29,857 nucleotides of DNA from JABDJL01 sp047614505 (GCA_047614505.1 JBLHGQ010000022.1:1-29857), one strand, 5' to 3'. Positions 15,667-24,907 are shown, counted from the stretch's first letter. Notes: generated by a model from the letters alone, not told the origin. Made by a program: numbers and translations.

Positions 15667-17055
15667 ATGAGCTCTTTATTGATCAAAAATGGCACTATTG
15701 TCACTGCAACGGATCACTATGCGGCCGATATTTATGCCGTAGATGAGACCGTTACCATGATTGGCGCAGAGTTGGAACTTCCGGCAGACCGCGTCATTGA
15801 TGCTGCAGGCTGTTATGTATTTCCCGGCGGCATTGATGGGCACACCCATATGGAACTGCCTTTTATGGGCACACATGCCAGCGATACTTTTGAATCAGGC
15901 ACCCTGGCAGGGCTGCACGGCGGTACAACATCCATCATTGATTTTGCCATTCAAAAACAAGGTTATTCGCTTGTTTCAGCGCTAGAGGCCTGGCATGAAA
16001 AGGCCGACGGTCACGCAGTTGGCGACTACGCATTTCACTGCGCGGTCACCGATTTTAACGACGACACGCGCAAAGAAATTCCATCCATCATTAACGACCA
16101 TGGCATCAATTCATTCAAGACCTTTATGGCCTACAAGGGCGCATTGATGGTGGACGACCGGCAGATGTATGAACTGATGCAGGAACTGGTTAAGCATGGT
16201 GGCATTATCACTTCACATTGTGAAAATGGCGACATGATTGACCGGACAGTTCAAGAATTCCTGGCGGAAGGCAAAACTGAACCGAAGTACCACGTCCTGT
16301 CCCGCCCGCCTATTTGTGAAGCGGAAGCGAGTGGACGTGTTATTGACCTGGCTTATCAGTCCGGTTGCCCGAATTATATTGTTCACATGACCTGCGAGGA
16401 GGCACTTGAGCGGGTTCGCCTGGCCACCCTACGTAACCAGAAGGTGTTCGTAGAGACCTGTATTCAGTATCTGTTACTGGATGATTCCCTCTATTTCAAA
16501 GACGGGTTTGAAGGCGCCAAGGTTGTAATGAGCCCTCCTCTAAGGAAGAAAAAGGATCAGGAGGCTCTATGGGCTGCAATCAACCAGAACCTGATTCATC
16601 ACGTTGCCACCGACCACTGTCCGTTTTGTATGGAACAAAAGGAAATGGGCAAAGACAATTTTGCCAAAATACCCAACGGTGCCCCGGGGATCGAGAACAG
16701 GATGGAGTTACTTTATTCCGAAGGCGTCGCAAAAGGCAGAATCTCACTGAACAAGTTTGTCGAGTTAAGTTCGACTGGTGTAGCGAAAATATTTGGACTG
16801 TTCCCTCGCAAGGGAACCATTGCTGTGGGTTCGGACGCTGATCTGGTGATTTTCGATCCCGATCATAAACACACCATCTCAGTCGATACCCATCATATGA
16901 ATGTGGACTACAACGCCTACGAAGGCTGGGAAGTTCAGGGTAAGGCACGCACAACTATTCTGCGCGGCACCGTAGCTGTTGATGAAGGCGTTGCCCATAT
17001 TGGGGAAGGCTTTGGTAAATATCTTAAACGTCCACCATTTTCACCGCTTTTCTGA
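15667..17055 (+). CDS. hydA: Dihydropyrimidinase (D-hydantoinase)
   Basis: Opens the ring of 5,6-dihydrouracil or dihydrothymine to give the N-carbamoyl beta-amino acid, step two of reductive pyrimidine breakdown. The 462-residue product has the binuclear zinc site in order: His59 and His61 in GGIDGHTHMELPF, the carboxylated Lys157 in FMAYKG, His184 in SHCENGD, His240 in VHMTCEE and Asp316 in ATDHCPF. The length is typical. GGAAGGA stands 7 bases before the ATG. It heads the rightward operon, and the beta-ureidopropionase gene follows by 13 bases. Hydantoinase activity on non-natural substrates is common in the family, but the context fixes the pyrimidine role. Confidence 0.96.
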   Translation: MSSLLIKNGTIVTATDHYAADIYAVDETVTMIGAELELPADRVIDAAGCYVFPGGIDGHTHMELPFMGTHASDTFESGTLAGLHGGTTSIIDFAIQKQGYSLVSALEAWHEKADGHAVGDYAFHCAVTDFNDDTRKEIPSIINDHGINSFKTFMAYKGALMVDDRQMYELMQELVKHGGIITSHCENGDMIDRTVQEFLAEGKTEPKYHVLSRPPICEAEASGRVIDLAYQSGCPNYIVHMTCEEALERVRLATLRNQKVFVETCIQYLLLDDSLYFKDGFEGAKVVMSPPLRKKKDQEALWAAINQNLIHHVATDHCPFCMEQKEMGKDNFAKIPNGAPGIENRMELLYSEGVAKGRISLNKFVELSSTGVAKIFGLFPRKGTIAVGSDADLVIFDPDHKHTISVDTHHMNVDYNAYEGWEVQGKARTTILRGTVAVDEGVAHIGEGFGKYLKRPPFSPLF

Positions 17056-17068
17056 GGAGTAAAAGAAT

Positions 17069-17935
17069 ATGTCAAATATCGTAAAAGCGGGCATTATTCA
17101 GCTGCGCAATCAGCTGGATACCGATGCATCCTGTGAAGAACATCGCATTGCGATGATCGAAGCACATATCCCATACATTGAGCAGGCTGCAAGTCAGGGC
17201 GTGCAAATGCTCTGTTTCCAGGAAATATTTACCGGGCCCTATTTTTGTCCGTCACAGGACACCAAGTGGTATGACGCTGCAGAGCCCATTCCTGATGGGC
17301 CGACAACGCAATTGATGTGCGAGTACGCCAAAAAATTCAATATGGTCATTGTCGTACCCATTTATGAAGAACATATGACAGGTGTTTATTACAACACCGC
17401 TGCTGTAATCGATGCTGATGGTACCTATTTGGGTAAATATCGTAAAAATCACATTCCACAAGTAGCAGGCTTCTGGGAAAAATATTTCTTCAAGCCCGGC
17501 AACCTTGGCTACCCGGTTTTTGAAACCGCGTATGGCCGTGTCGGCGTTTATATTTGTTATGACCGGCATTTTCCAGATGGCGCACGCTGCCTCGGCTTGA
17601 GTGGTGCAGATATCGTCTTTAACCCTTCTGCCACGGTTGCAGGACTGTCACAGTACCTTTGGGAACTGGAACAACCGGCACATGCAGCAGCTAACGGCTA
17701 CTTTATCGCTGCCATTAACCGCGTCGGCACTGAAGCTCCCTGGGATATAGGCCGGTTTTACGGATCTTCCTATTTCGCAGATCCTCGCGGTCAGATCGTG
17801 GCTCAGGCCAGTGAGACCGAGGATGAGTTGTTGGTCGCCGATCTGGATTTCGATATGATTCGCGAAGTACGTAATACCTGGCAGTTTTATCGTGACCGAC
17901 GGCCAGAAACCTATGGACAAATTACAGAGATCTGA
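17069..17935 (+). CDS. Beta-ureidopropionase (nitrilase superfamily)
   Basis: Hydrolyses N-carbamoyl-beta-alanine to beta-alanine, CO2 and ammonia, step three of the pathway. The 288-residue product shows the nitrilase triad: Glu52 in CFQEIF, Lys126 in GKYRKNHIP and Cys163 in YICYDRHFPD. The CYDRHFP and WEKYFFKPG blocks are those of beta-ureidopropionase and N-carbamoylputrescine amidase. Position between dihydropyrimidinase and PreT/PreA decides for the former. A strong GAGGAG site precedes the start. It is cytoplasmic and probably oligomeric, like its relatives. Confidence 0.92.
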   Translation: MSNIVKAGIIQLRNQLDTDASCEEHRIAMIEAHIPYIEQAASQGVQMLCFQEIFTGPYFCPSQDTKWYDAAEPIPDGPTTQLMCEYAKKFNMVIVVPIYEEHMTGVYYNTAAVIDADGTYLGKYRKNHIPQVAGFWEKYFFKPGNLGYPVFETAYGRVGVYICYDRHFPDGARCLGLSGADIVFNPSATVAGLSQYLWELEQPAHAAANGYFIAAINRVGTEAPWDIGRFYGSSYFADPRGQIVAQASETEDELLVADLDFDMIREVRNTWQFYRDRRPETYGQITEI

Positions 17936-17965
17936 TCAAGTCTGGTCAGACGGGAACACTACAAA

Positions 17966-19315
17966 ATGAATATTGTGGATCTTTTTAAAAACTCTAAATC
18001 GAAGGCGAAAATCGCAACTAGTGGCGACCAAGCACTACTTGCTTCACGCAATAAACATTTTCTGCCGCTGGCGCTTTATCACGATAAGCCTTTGCACCTG
18101 AAAAAGGCGCAGGGTATGTATGTATGGGATTCTGAAGGCAAAAAATACCTCGATTGCATTGGCGGCATCATATGCATTTCAGCCGGCCACAATCACCCAA
18201 AAATAAAACAGAAACACATGCAAATGCTGAATGATGATGAAATTCAGCATGTCAGCACCTTGTACTTGAGTGAGCACAATACAAAACTGGCAGAAAGCCT
18301 TGTGGATGTTGCACCTGAAGGCATGGATCGTGTGTCGTTTACCAACTCGGGCTCGGAAGCTAATGAGCTGGCATTCATGACTGCTCGGCAATCTACCGGC
18401 GAGTCAATTATTGTGAACCTGCGCCATAGTTATCATGGCGGCACCTCGGGCACCCTCGCACAATGTGGTCATTCAAGCTGGCGCTTCCGCGCGCAACCCA
18501 ATGCGCAAACCACAAGTGCCCTGGAGCCATATTGCTATCGCTGTCCTTTTAACAAGAAGCCGGACAGCTGTAATTTTGAATGCGCTCAAAATGTCGAAAC
18601 GACCATCCAGACCTCGACACACGGCAAGATTGCCGCTTTTGTGGCCGAACCGGTGATGGGGGTTGGCGGTTTTATTACCCCACCCAAAGAATATTTCGAC
18701 CGCGTCACAAAGATCGTTCACGAATATGGCGGCCGGTACATTTCTGATGAAGTACAAACCGGTGCCGGGCGTTGTGGGCAGGAGTTTTTGCTGTCCAAAG
18801 AACTTGAAATTGATGCTGACATGGTCACCATGGCCAAGGGTTTTGGCAACGGTGCGGCAATCGGTGCTGTATTGATGAAATCTGAAGACGCGGACTCGCT
18901 CAAAGGCAAAATGTACTTCAACACATTTGGCGGTGACCCCTACCCCGTGGCACAAGCCCAGGCAACTATGGACATTATTGCTGAGGAAAATCTTATCGAA
19001 AATGCACGTGCGATGGGTGCCCGTATTGTGGATGGCTTGAACGAAATGGCCAAAACCCATGAAATGATTGGCGATGTCCGGGGTCGTGGACTTTTACTGG
19101 GAATGGAAATGGTAAAAGATCGCAAATCCAAGGAATGGGCATCTGCGGAAGCGACACGATTTATGGACTTGTGCAAAGACCGCGGTGTTTTGCTTGGGAA
19201 AGGTGGTCTAAAAGGCAATGTGATACGCATCGCACCACCACTGACCATCAATGCTGAAGAAGTTGATCAATTGCTTGAGGTGATGGATAAGTCAATGACG
19301 CAGTTGAGCGCATAA
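17966..19315 (+). CDS. Class III aminotransferase, AGXT2-like (beta-alanine/3-aminoisobutyrate transaminase)
   Basis: A 449-residue PLP enzyme of fold type I. SNSGSEANE-like TNSGSEANELA (126-136), SYHGGTSGT (155-163), the cofactor Asp261 in ISDEVQTGAGR and the Schiff-base Lys291 in MAKGFGNG are all present. The cysteine-containing insert PYCYRCPFNKKPDSC (188-202) is characteristic of the AGXT2 branch, whose animal members transaminate beta-alanine and D-3-aminoisobutyrate. In this operon it should convert beta-alanine to malonate semialdehyde, or 3-aminoisobutyrate to methylmalonate semialdehyde, using pyruvate or another oxo-acid. No semialdehyde dehydrogenase gene lies in the window. The permease ATG comes one base after its stop. 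Confidence 0.88.
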   Translation: MNIVDLFKNSKSKAKIATSGDQALLASRNKHFLPLALYHDKPLHLKKAQGMYVWDSEGKKYLDCIGGIICISAGHNHPKIKQKHMQMLNDDEIQHVSTLYLSEHNTKLAESLVDVAPEGMDRVSFTNSGSEANELAFMTARQSTGESIIVNLRHSYHGGTSGTLAQCGHSSWRFRAQPNAQTTSALEPYCYRCPFNKKPDSCNFECAQNVETTIQTSTHGKIAAFVAEPVMGVGGFITPPKEYFDRVTKIVHEYGGRYISDEVQTGAGRCGQEFLLSKELEIDADMVTMAKGFGNGAAIGAVLMKSEDADSLKGKMYFNTFGGDPYPVAQAQATMDIIAEENLIENARAMGARIVDGLNEMAKTHEMIGDVRGRGLLLGMEMVKDRKSKEWASAEATRFMDLCKDRGVLLGKGGLKGNVIRIAPPLTINAEEVDQLLEVMDKSMTQLSA

Positions 19316-19316
19316 C

Positions 19317-20750
19317 ATGCAATTCGAGGCCGATCCGGGACTGAGCAACGCCGATATTGCACCGGTACCTGCCGGAAAAAGAGACTGGAAGGCGATTAGT
19401 TTCTTTTCCTTGTGGGTGGGCATGGCAGTCAATATTCCCAGCTATATGATTGCTGCCTCTCTGGTTGACGGCGGCATGAGTTGGCAACAGGCAATGTGGA
19501 CAGTGTTGCTGGGTAATCTGATCGTGCTGGTTCCGATGGCGCTTTCCGGTCATGCCGGCGCAAAGTATGGCATCCCGTTCCCGGCCTTCGCACGTGCCTC
19601 ATTCGGTATTAATGGCGCCCATATTCCTGCCCTGCTAAGAGCCATTGTGGCTTGTGGCTGGTTTGGTATTCAGACCTGGATTGGTGGAGCGGCTATCTAT
19701 ACTATCTTGCTGATTTTCGCGCCTGGAGTTGCCGATGCGCCTGCAATGATGCCCGACTGGGTGGGCGTGAGCCTGATCCAGTTCAGTTGTTTCATGGTGT
19801 TTTGGGCGATGAATATCTGGCTGATCTGGAAAGGCATCGATTCCATTCGTGTGCTGGAACATATTGCCGCGCCATTTTTACTTTTGTGTGGCCTTGGCCT
19901 GCTGGCCTGGGCATATACCCGGGCGGATGGTTTCGGGCCGATGTTGACCGCTAAATCGAAGTTCACCACTAATGCTGAGTTCATGGCGCTGTTTTGGCCC
20001 AGCCTGACGGCAATGGTAGGTTTTTGGGCAACTTTGACCCTGAATATTTCTGACTTCACCCGCTATGCAAAAGATCAGCGTTCGCAGGTTGTCGGACAGT
20101 TGTCCGGACTGCCAACTACCATGACATTATTCGCTTTTATTGGTGTGGCAGTTACCAGCGCAACGATCGTCATATTTGGTGAAGCCATCTGGGACCCGGT
20201 TATTCTGGTACAGAAATTTGATTCTCCGATGTTGGTTTTCTTTTCCATGATTGCAGTTGTCATAGCCACAATTTCCACAAATGCCGCAGCAAACGTTGTT
20301 GGCCCGGCCAATGCATTTTCCAATCTGTGGCCTGAGAAAATTGATTTCAAACGCGGAGGCTATATCACAGGAATCATCGGTATTGTGATGATGCCATGGA
20401 AGCTGCTGGCTGATCCCAGCGGTTATATTTTTACCTGGTTAATCGGATATTCCGCCCTTCTTGGGCCGGTGATCGGCATTATCCTCGTGGACTACTTTCT
20501 GGTGCGCCGTACCGAGTTAAATGTGGTTGACCTGTATCGGCGTGATGGAATTTATGCGGGTGTGAACAGTAAGGCCATAATCGCCCTGGTGCTCGGTGTT
20601 TTACCAAACCTGCCGGGCTTTCTGGCGCAAATTGGTGTGATAGAAGGCGGCGGATTCTGGGTTGGTCTGTATAGTTATGCATGGTTTATCGGACTGGGAA
20701 TTTCATCCGTACTTTATTACCTGTTAATGGGGAGACAGGACAGTGAGTGA
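19317..20750 (+). CDS. NCS1 family nucleobase/hydantoin permease
   Basis: A 477-residue inner-membrane transporter with about twelve helices. Conserved NCS1 elements include GIPFPAFARASFGINGAHIP (residues 83-102), the substrate-side block VACGWFGIQTWIGG and NISDFTRYAKDQ. The last motif with its Asn, Asp and Arg is typical of cytosine/uracil/allantoin/hydantoin carriers such as Mhp1. Here it most probably imports uracil, thymine, cytosine or dihydropyrimidines together with Na+ or H+. Its start is one base after the aminotransferase stop and its end overlaps the preT start by 8 bases, so it belongs to one tight operon. Confidence 0.92.
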   Translation: MQFEADPGLSNADIAPVPAGKRDWKAISFFSLWVGMAVNIPSYMIAASLVDGGMSWQQAMWTVLLGNLIVLVPMALSGHAGAKYGIPFPAFARASFGINGAHIPALLRAIVACGWFGIQTWIGGAAIYTILLIFAPGVADAPAMMPDWVGVSLIQFSCFMVFWAMNIWLIWKGIDSIRVLEHIAAPFLLLCGLGLLAWAYTRADGFGPMLTAKSKFTTNAEFMALFWPSLTAMVGFWATLTLNISDFTRYAKDQRSQVVGQLSGLPTTMTLFAFIGVAVTSATIVIFGEAIWDPVILVQKFDSPMLVFFSMIAVVIATISTNAAANVVGPANAFSNLWPEKIDFKRGGYITGIIGIVMMPWKLLADPSGYIFTWLIGYSALLGPVIGIILVDYFLVRRTELNVVDLYRRDGIYAGVNSKAIIALVLGVLPNLPGFLAQIGVIEGGGFWVGLYSYAWFIGLGISSVLYYLLMGRQDSE

Positions 20751-22077
20751 TATTCGGACAAAACGACTTTCTGATCGGGAACTGTCCGACAACTATCACG
20801 ACCTGCATGCGCCACTGACACGTTTACAAGCCATTGAGGAATCTGCCCGCTGTCTGTTCTGTTATGACGCGCCGTGCATGGAAGCGTGCCCTACCGGCAT
20901 CGATATTCCAGGCTTTATTCGCAAAATTGCCACCGGCAATGTTCGTGGCGCAGCGGTTACGATTCTCAATGAAAATATCATGGGTGGCACCTGTGCAAAT
21001 GTCTGCCCGGTTGAAGAGCTGTGTGAACAGGTTTGTGTTAAAAACACTTCTGAAGAAAAGCCAGTTGTTATTGGCATGCTGCAGCACTATGCCACTGACC
21101 ATCTGTTTTCGAGCAATGTACAGCCTTTTTCAAGAGCGCCAGACAGCGGCAAACACGTTGCTGTGGTTGGAGCCGGCCCAGCCGGACTAGCCTGTGCACA
21201 TCGTCTCGCGATGCTGGGCCATGAAATAACCGTGTTGGAAGCCAGGCCGAAATCCGGTGGCTTGAATGAATATGGTCTGGCGGCATACAAAATGCTGGGG
21301 GACCGGGCTGCAAAGGAAGTTGAGTTTATCCTTGGAATAGGTGGCATCACTGTTGAAACCGGTGTGTCATTGGGCAAAGACAATACTCTGGATGAATTAC
21401 GAAATACATATGACGCTGTGTTTATCGGCCTCGGGCATAATGCAGTCAACTCACTGGGCCTTGAAAATGAAACAGCGCACGGTGTGCATAATGCCGTCGA
21501 CTTCATAGAGCGTATTCGTCAGGAAGACCTCTCAAGCCTTCCTGTCGGTCGTCACGTCGTCGTCATTGGTGGCGGTAATACCGCCATTGATATTGCAGTA
21601 CAAATCAAAAAACTCGGAGCGGAATTTGTTACCTTGGCCTACCGCAGAGGTGAGGCTGAAATGGGTGCCACAGATTTTGAGCAAGAAGTGGCACAGACCA
21701 ATGGTGTGTTAATCAAGACCTGGGCACAGCCCTCGAAGATCGTTGCGATTGGAGATGAACTGAGCGCTGTTGAATTTGAATATACGCAAAATGATTCTGA
21801 AGGCAGGCTGCAAGGCACAGGTGAATTTCTCACCCTGCCAGCAGATCAGTTGTTCAAGGCGATTGGCCAGCACTTTATACCTGCGCCGTTTGCAGGTTCC
21901 AGTCCACCGACGATGGATAAGGGTCGTATCAGCATTGATGAATCCCGCAAAACCAGCCTGTCCAATGTTTGGGCTGGTGGAGATTGCGTCGCCGGCCAGG
22001 ATCTGACCGTTGCTGCAGTTCAGGATGGAAAAATTGCCGCACATTCAATCGATCAGTTTCTCAAACAGAACTATTAA
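20743..22077 (+). CDS. preT: NAD(P)-dependent dihydropyrimidine dehydrogenase subunit PreT
   Basis: The electron-input subunit of bacterial dihydropyrimidine dehydrogenase, corresponding to the N-terminal half of mammalian DPD. In 444 residues it has two [4Fe-4S] sets near the N-terminus (Cys37, 40, 45, 49 and Cys84, 88, 94, 98), an FAD loop VVGAGPAGLACAH (about 141-153) and a nucleotide loop VVVIGGGNTAIDIAV followed by AYRRGEAEMGA, which fits NAD(P)H binding. Electrons pass through FAD and the clusters to PreA. The start is a GTG at 20743, overlapping the permease end, with GGAGA 7 bases before it. Pseudomonas literature also uses the name pydX. Confidence 0.94.
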   Translation: MSDIRTKRLSDRELSDNYHDLHAPLTRLQAIEESARCLFCYDAPCMEACPTGIDIPGFIRKIATGNVRGAAVTILNENIMGGTCANVCPVEELCEQVCVKNTSEEKPVVIGMLQHYATDHLFSSNVQPFSRAPDSGKHVAVVGAGPAGLACAHRLAMLGHEITVLEARPKSGGLNEYGLAAYKMLGDRAAKEVEFILGIGGITVETGVSLGKDNTLDELRNTYDAVFIGLGHNAVNSLGLENETAHGVHNAVDFIERIRQEDLSSLPVGRHVVVIGGGNTAIDIAVQIKKLGAEFVTLAYRRGEAEMGATDFEQEVAQTNGVLIKTWAQPSKIVAIGDELSAVEFEYTQNDSEGRLQGTGEFLTLPADQLFKAIGQHFIPAPFAGSSPPTMDKGRISIDESRKTSLSNVWAGGDCVAGQDLTVAAVQDGKIAAHSIDQFLKQNY

Positions 22078-22092
22078 AAGGAAACCAGAATA

Positions 22093-23367
22093 ATGGCTGA
22101 TTTGAGATGCAATATTGCCGGTGTCACGTCACCTAACCCATTCTGGTTAGCATCTGCTCCGCCAACTGACAAACAATACAATGTCGAGCGTGCTTTTGAA
22201 GCCGGCTGGGGCGGCGTGGTCTGGAAAACCCTGGCCGAGGAAGGCCCGCCTGTAGTCAATGTTTCCTCACGTTATGGATCAATAGACTACAACGGTCAGC
22301 GCATGATCGGTCTGAACAACATTGAGTTGATTACCGACCGACCATTGGATGTAAATTTGCGCGAAATTAAGGCCGTTAAGAAAGCCTGGCCTGATCGAGC
22401 AATGGTGGTTTCCCTGATGGTGCCCTGTAACGAGGAAGCCTGGAAAAAAATACTCCACCAGGTTGAAGACACAGGCTGCGATGGTGTGGAGTTGAATTTC
22501 GGCTGCCCACATGGCATGTCTGAGCGTGGAATGGGAGCAGCGGTTGGTCAGGTTCCTGAATATATTCAGGAAGTTACAGAATGGTGCAAGAAACACTCTG
22601 ACCTTCCGGTTTTCGTAAAGCTTACACCAAATATATCCAATGTTGTGTATCCGGCCCGCGCTGCTAAAAATGGCGGCGCTGATGCGGTTTCCCTGATCAA
22701 TACAATCAATTCCATTGTTTCTATTGATCTGGATGCAATGGCACCGACACCAACGGTTGGCGGCAAAGGCGTGCATGGAGGCTACTGCGGGCCAGCAGTT
22801 CGACCGATCGCACTGAGCATGGTCTCGGAAATTGCACGCGATGCAGAAACAAAGGGCCTGCCAATTTCCGGCATTGGCGGAATCGGTACATGGCGTGATG
22901 CAGCAGAGTTTATTGCACTTGGCTGTGGAAGTGTTCAAGTGTGCACCGCAGCTATGCGATTCGGGTTCAAAATTGTTGACGATATGATCGATGGACTGAA
23001 TAACTGGATGGATGACAAGGGCTATGCCACTCTGGATGATTTCCGGGGTAAAGCCGTGCCCAATGTTACTGATTGGCAATACCTTGATCTGAACTTTAAG
23101 ACCATCGCCTCGATTGACCAGGATTCATGTATTGAATGCGGCCTTTGCCATATTACCTGTGAAGACACCTCTCACCAGGCGATCTCGCACGCAAAGGACG
23201 AAAACGGCAATCGGACCTATGAGGTGATTGATGAAGAGTGTGTTGGTTGCAATCTGTGCGCACTGGTCTGCCCTGTTCCAGAATGCATCACCATGGTTGA
23301 GGTGGATACCGGTAAGCCTTATATGAATTGGACCGAACACCCAAACAACCCAATGCGGAACGGTTGA
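22093..23367 (+). CDS. preA: Dihydropyrimidine dehydrogenase catalytic subunit PreA
   Basis: Reduces uracil or thymine to the 5,6-dihydro form on FMN, with electrons from PreT. The 424-residue product is a dihydroorotate-dehydrogenase-like barrel with the active-site loop NFGCPHGMSERGMGAA. Its Cys138 corresponds to the general acid of mammalian DPD. A C-terminal ferredoxin domain follows, with two [4Fe-4S] motifs, CIECGLCHITC and CVGCNLCALVCPVPEC. KLTPNISN and GIGGIGTWRDAAEF bind FMN and phosphate. AGGAAA precedes the ATG, 15 bases after preT. Its TGA overlaps the ATG of the next gene by one base. Confidence 0.95.
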   Translation: MADLRCNIAGVTSPNPFWLASAPPTDKQYNVERAFEAGWGGVVWKTLAEEGPPVVNVSSRYGSIDYNGQRMIGLNNIELITDRPLDVNLREIKAVKKAWPDRAMVVSLMVPCNEEAWKKILHQVEDTGCDGVELNFGCPHGMSERGMGAAVGQVPEYIQEVTEWCKKHSDLPVFVKLTPNISNVVYPARAAKNGGADAVSLINTINSIVSIDLDAMAPTPTVGGKGVHGGYCGPAVRPIALSMVSEIARDAETKGLPISGIGGIGTWRDAAEFIALGCGSVQVCTAAMRFGFKIVDDMIDGLNNWMDDKGYATLDDFRGKAVPNVTDWQYLDLNFKTIASIDQDSCIECGLCHITCEDTSHQAISHAKDENGNRTYEVIDEECVGCNLCALVCPVPECITMVEVDTGKPYMNWTEHPNNPMRNG

Positions 23368-23750
23368 TGGCGCATAAAAGCCAGCTTGCAGGTTTTATTA
23401 TAGATTGCCAGACAGGGAATCTTGATCAGGCGACCGACTTCTGGTCAGAGGCGCTTGGACTGAAGACCGAAACACCGGTAGATCCCAGTGAGTCACAGTA
23501 CCGGTATCTGAAGACTGCACCGGAAGACATTCACATCGAGGTGCAGAAAGTAGATCACCAATCACGTTTGCACCTGGATATCGAGACCGACAATATTGAA
23601 GCTGAAGTTGCCCGACTGGAAAGCCTCGGTGCCAAGCGTATTTCTGAAATCAAACAATGGGTGGTGATGGAAGCGCCAACCGGCCAAAGGTTTTGCGTGG
23701 TTACACCTCAACGGGCCAATTTTGAGAGTGCCGCCAATAGCTGGGATTGA
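23367..23750 (+). CDS. VOC-fold (glyoxalase-like) protein
   Basis: A 127-residue single-domain vicinal oxygen chelate protein. It shows the paired beta-alpha-beta-beta-beta halves: LAGFIIDCQTGNLDQATDFWSEALG at the start, HIEVQKV in the first half, then LHLDIETDNIEAEVARLESLGAK and WVVMEAPTGQRFCVVTPQ. The dispersed His and Glu residues could be metal ligands, but the usual glyoxalase set is incomplete. Its start overlaps the preA stop (TGATG), so translation is coupled. A role in handling a side product of pyrimidine breakdown, such as a semialdehyde, is only an inference. Many short VOC proteins are antibiotic-binding or of unknown function. Confidence 0.8.
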   Translation: MAHKSQLAGFIIDCQTGNLDQATDFWSEALGLKTETPVDPSESQYRYLKTAPEDIHIEVQKVDHQSRLHLDIETDNIEAEVARLESLGAKRISEIKQWVVMEAPTGQRFCVVTPQRANFESAANSWD

Positions 23751-23751
23751 T

Positions 23752-24843
23752 TTGAAGTTCAAATACCCAATTCTGTTATTTCTCCTTTTAGTCAGCACGC
23801 TGCAATCTAATGCTCAGGAACTAGTCGCAGATCCGCTGGTAAACAATTCAATTGAAACCGGCACGATAAAAGGTGCGATGTATACCGTTCTCATTCCAGA
23901 GAAATGGTCTGGCGGCTTGTTACTGGTAGCCCACGGCCTGCGCCCTGATACGATGCCCATAAGCGCAAGATTAAACCCACAAGAGCAGCTTTATTCAGAA
24001 CTGTTAAAAGACGGATGGATGGTTGCTGCCAGCAGTTACCGACGCAATGGTTATATCGTCCGCGATGCGGTTGATGATCTTGACGGATTGTTAAGCCATA
24101 TCCAGAATGAATATGGAAAGCCACGCCGCACTTTGATCATGGGCAGTTCAATGGGCGGGGCAATCGCTACTCTGATCGCCGAAACCCGCTATGAAGATTA
24201 CGATGGCGTGTTGGCCATTGGCGCCGCGCTGTCGGTATGGGACCAGCAAAGGCCATTTCAATTGAGTCACCAACCTCATATCCCTATTCTTTACCTTAGC
24301 AATCAAAGCGAAATTCAGGGGCCGAGGAAATACGTCCAACAGGCGGCAACGGCACCTGTAATACCGGCAGTGTGGATCGTTAGTAGGAACGGCCATGTCA
24401 ACGTAAATGATGATGAACGAAAGTCAGCTTTAAATGCCCTCAATCAATTCATCGATACCGGACAAATTGAACGCGATAAAGACGGCACAGTTGACCAGAA
24501 ACTTTCATCAACTGCCCGCTTTTCCGCAAATCGCGCGTACAGCAAAATCACTTCAATTTCTGCGGTTCATGGAAATATTTTTAGCGGTTTTGTGGCGAAA
24601 GATTTACTGCGAATAGGTATTAAGAACGGCCAGCGATTTCACCTGAGCCTGGGTGATCAGACTTTTGAAGTATTGTGGGGAAACACTTACCGGGATGTTG
24701 GTACAGGCGAATGGATTGCCTATATCTCTGCCAATGACAGTTTGATGATCGCAGTTAATATGGAGAGCGCCTGCGCGACTCTTAACTGCAAGACCGGTGA
24801 TCAATTGGTGATATCTACGATCGACACTAATGAAGAAAAATAA
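23752..24843 (+). CDS. Exported alpha/beta hydrolase with SAM_HAT-C-like C-terminal domain
   Basis: A 363-residue protein starting at a TTG (GGGA 5 bases before it), giving MKFKYP and a signal peptide ending near SNAQ (22). Residues about 40-235 form an alpha/beta hydrolase: LLLVAHGLRP (oxyanion strand), nucleophile Ser133 in MGSSMGG, and the likely catalytic His215 in NGHVNVN. Residues about 265-356 are separate and resemble the C-terminal barrel of SAM hydroxide adenosyltransferases (DUF62): HGNIFSGF, then YRDVGTGEWIAYISANDSL, MIAVNMESA and KTGDQLVIS. The N-terminal catalytic domain of that family is missing. It begins one base after the VOC gene stop and closes the operon. Confidence 0.72.
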   Translation: MKFKYPILLFLLLVSTLQSNAQELVADPLVNNSIETGTIKGAMYTVLIPEKWSGGLLLVAHGLRPDTMPISARLNPQEQLYSELLKDGWMVAASSYRRNGYIVRDAVDDLDGLLSHIQNEYGKPRRTLIMGSSMGGAIATLIAETRYEDYDGVLAIGAALSVWDQQRPFQLSHQPHIPILYLSNQSEIQGPRKYVQQAATAPVIPAVWIVSRNGHVNVNDDERKSALNALNQFIDTGQIERDKDGTVDQKLSSTARFSANRAYSKITSISAVHGNIFSGFVAKDLLRIGIKNGQRFHLSLGDQTFEVLWGNTYRDVGTGEWIAYISANDSLMIAVNMESACATLNCKTGDQLVISTIDTNEEK

Positions 24844-24907
24844 ACGCCGAATTTGCCTGACTTTCACTCAGTCGTGGATTAGATCATCACAATCGTTTCA
24901 GCCTGAA

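Noticed and set aside
18473..19060. A 195-residue minus-strand open frame within the aminotransferase gene
   Set aside because: The aminotransferase frame is fully supported by motifs, and the antisense frame has no recognisable domain and no promoter.
22279..23079. A 266-residue minus-strand open frame within preA
   Set aside because: It is long but is rich in Cys, His and Ile from antisense reading of a conserved gene, and has no family features.
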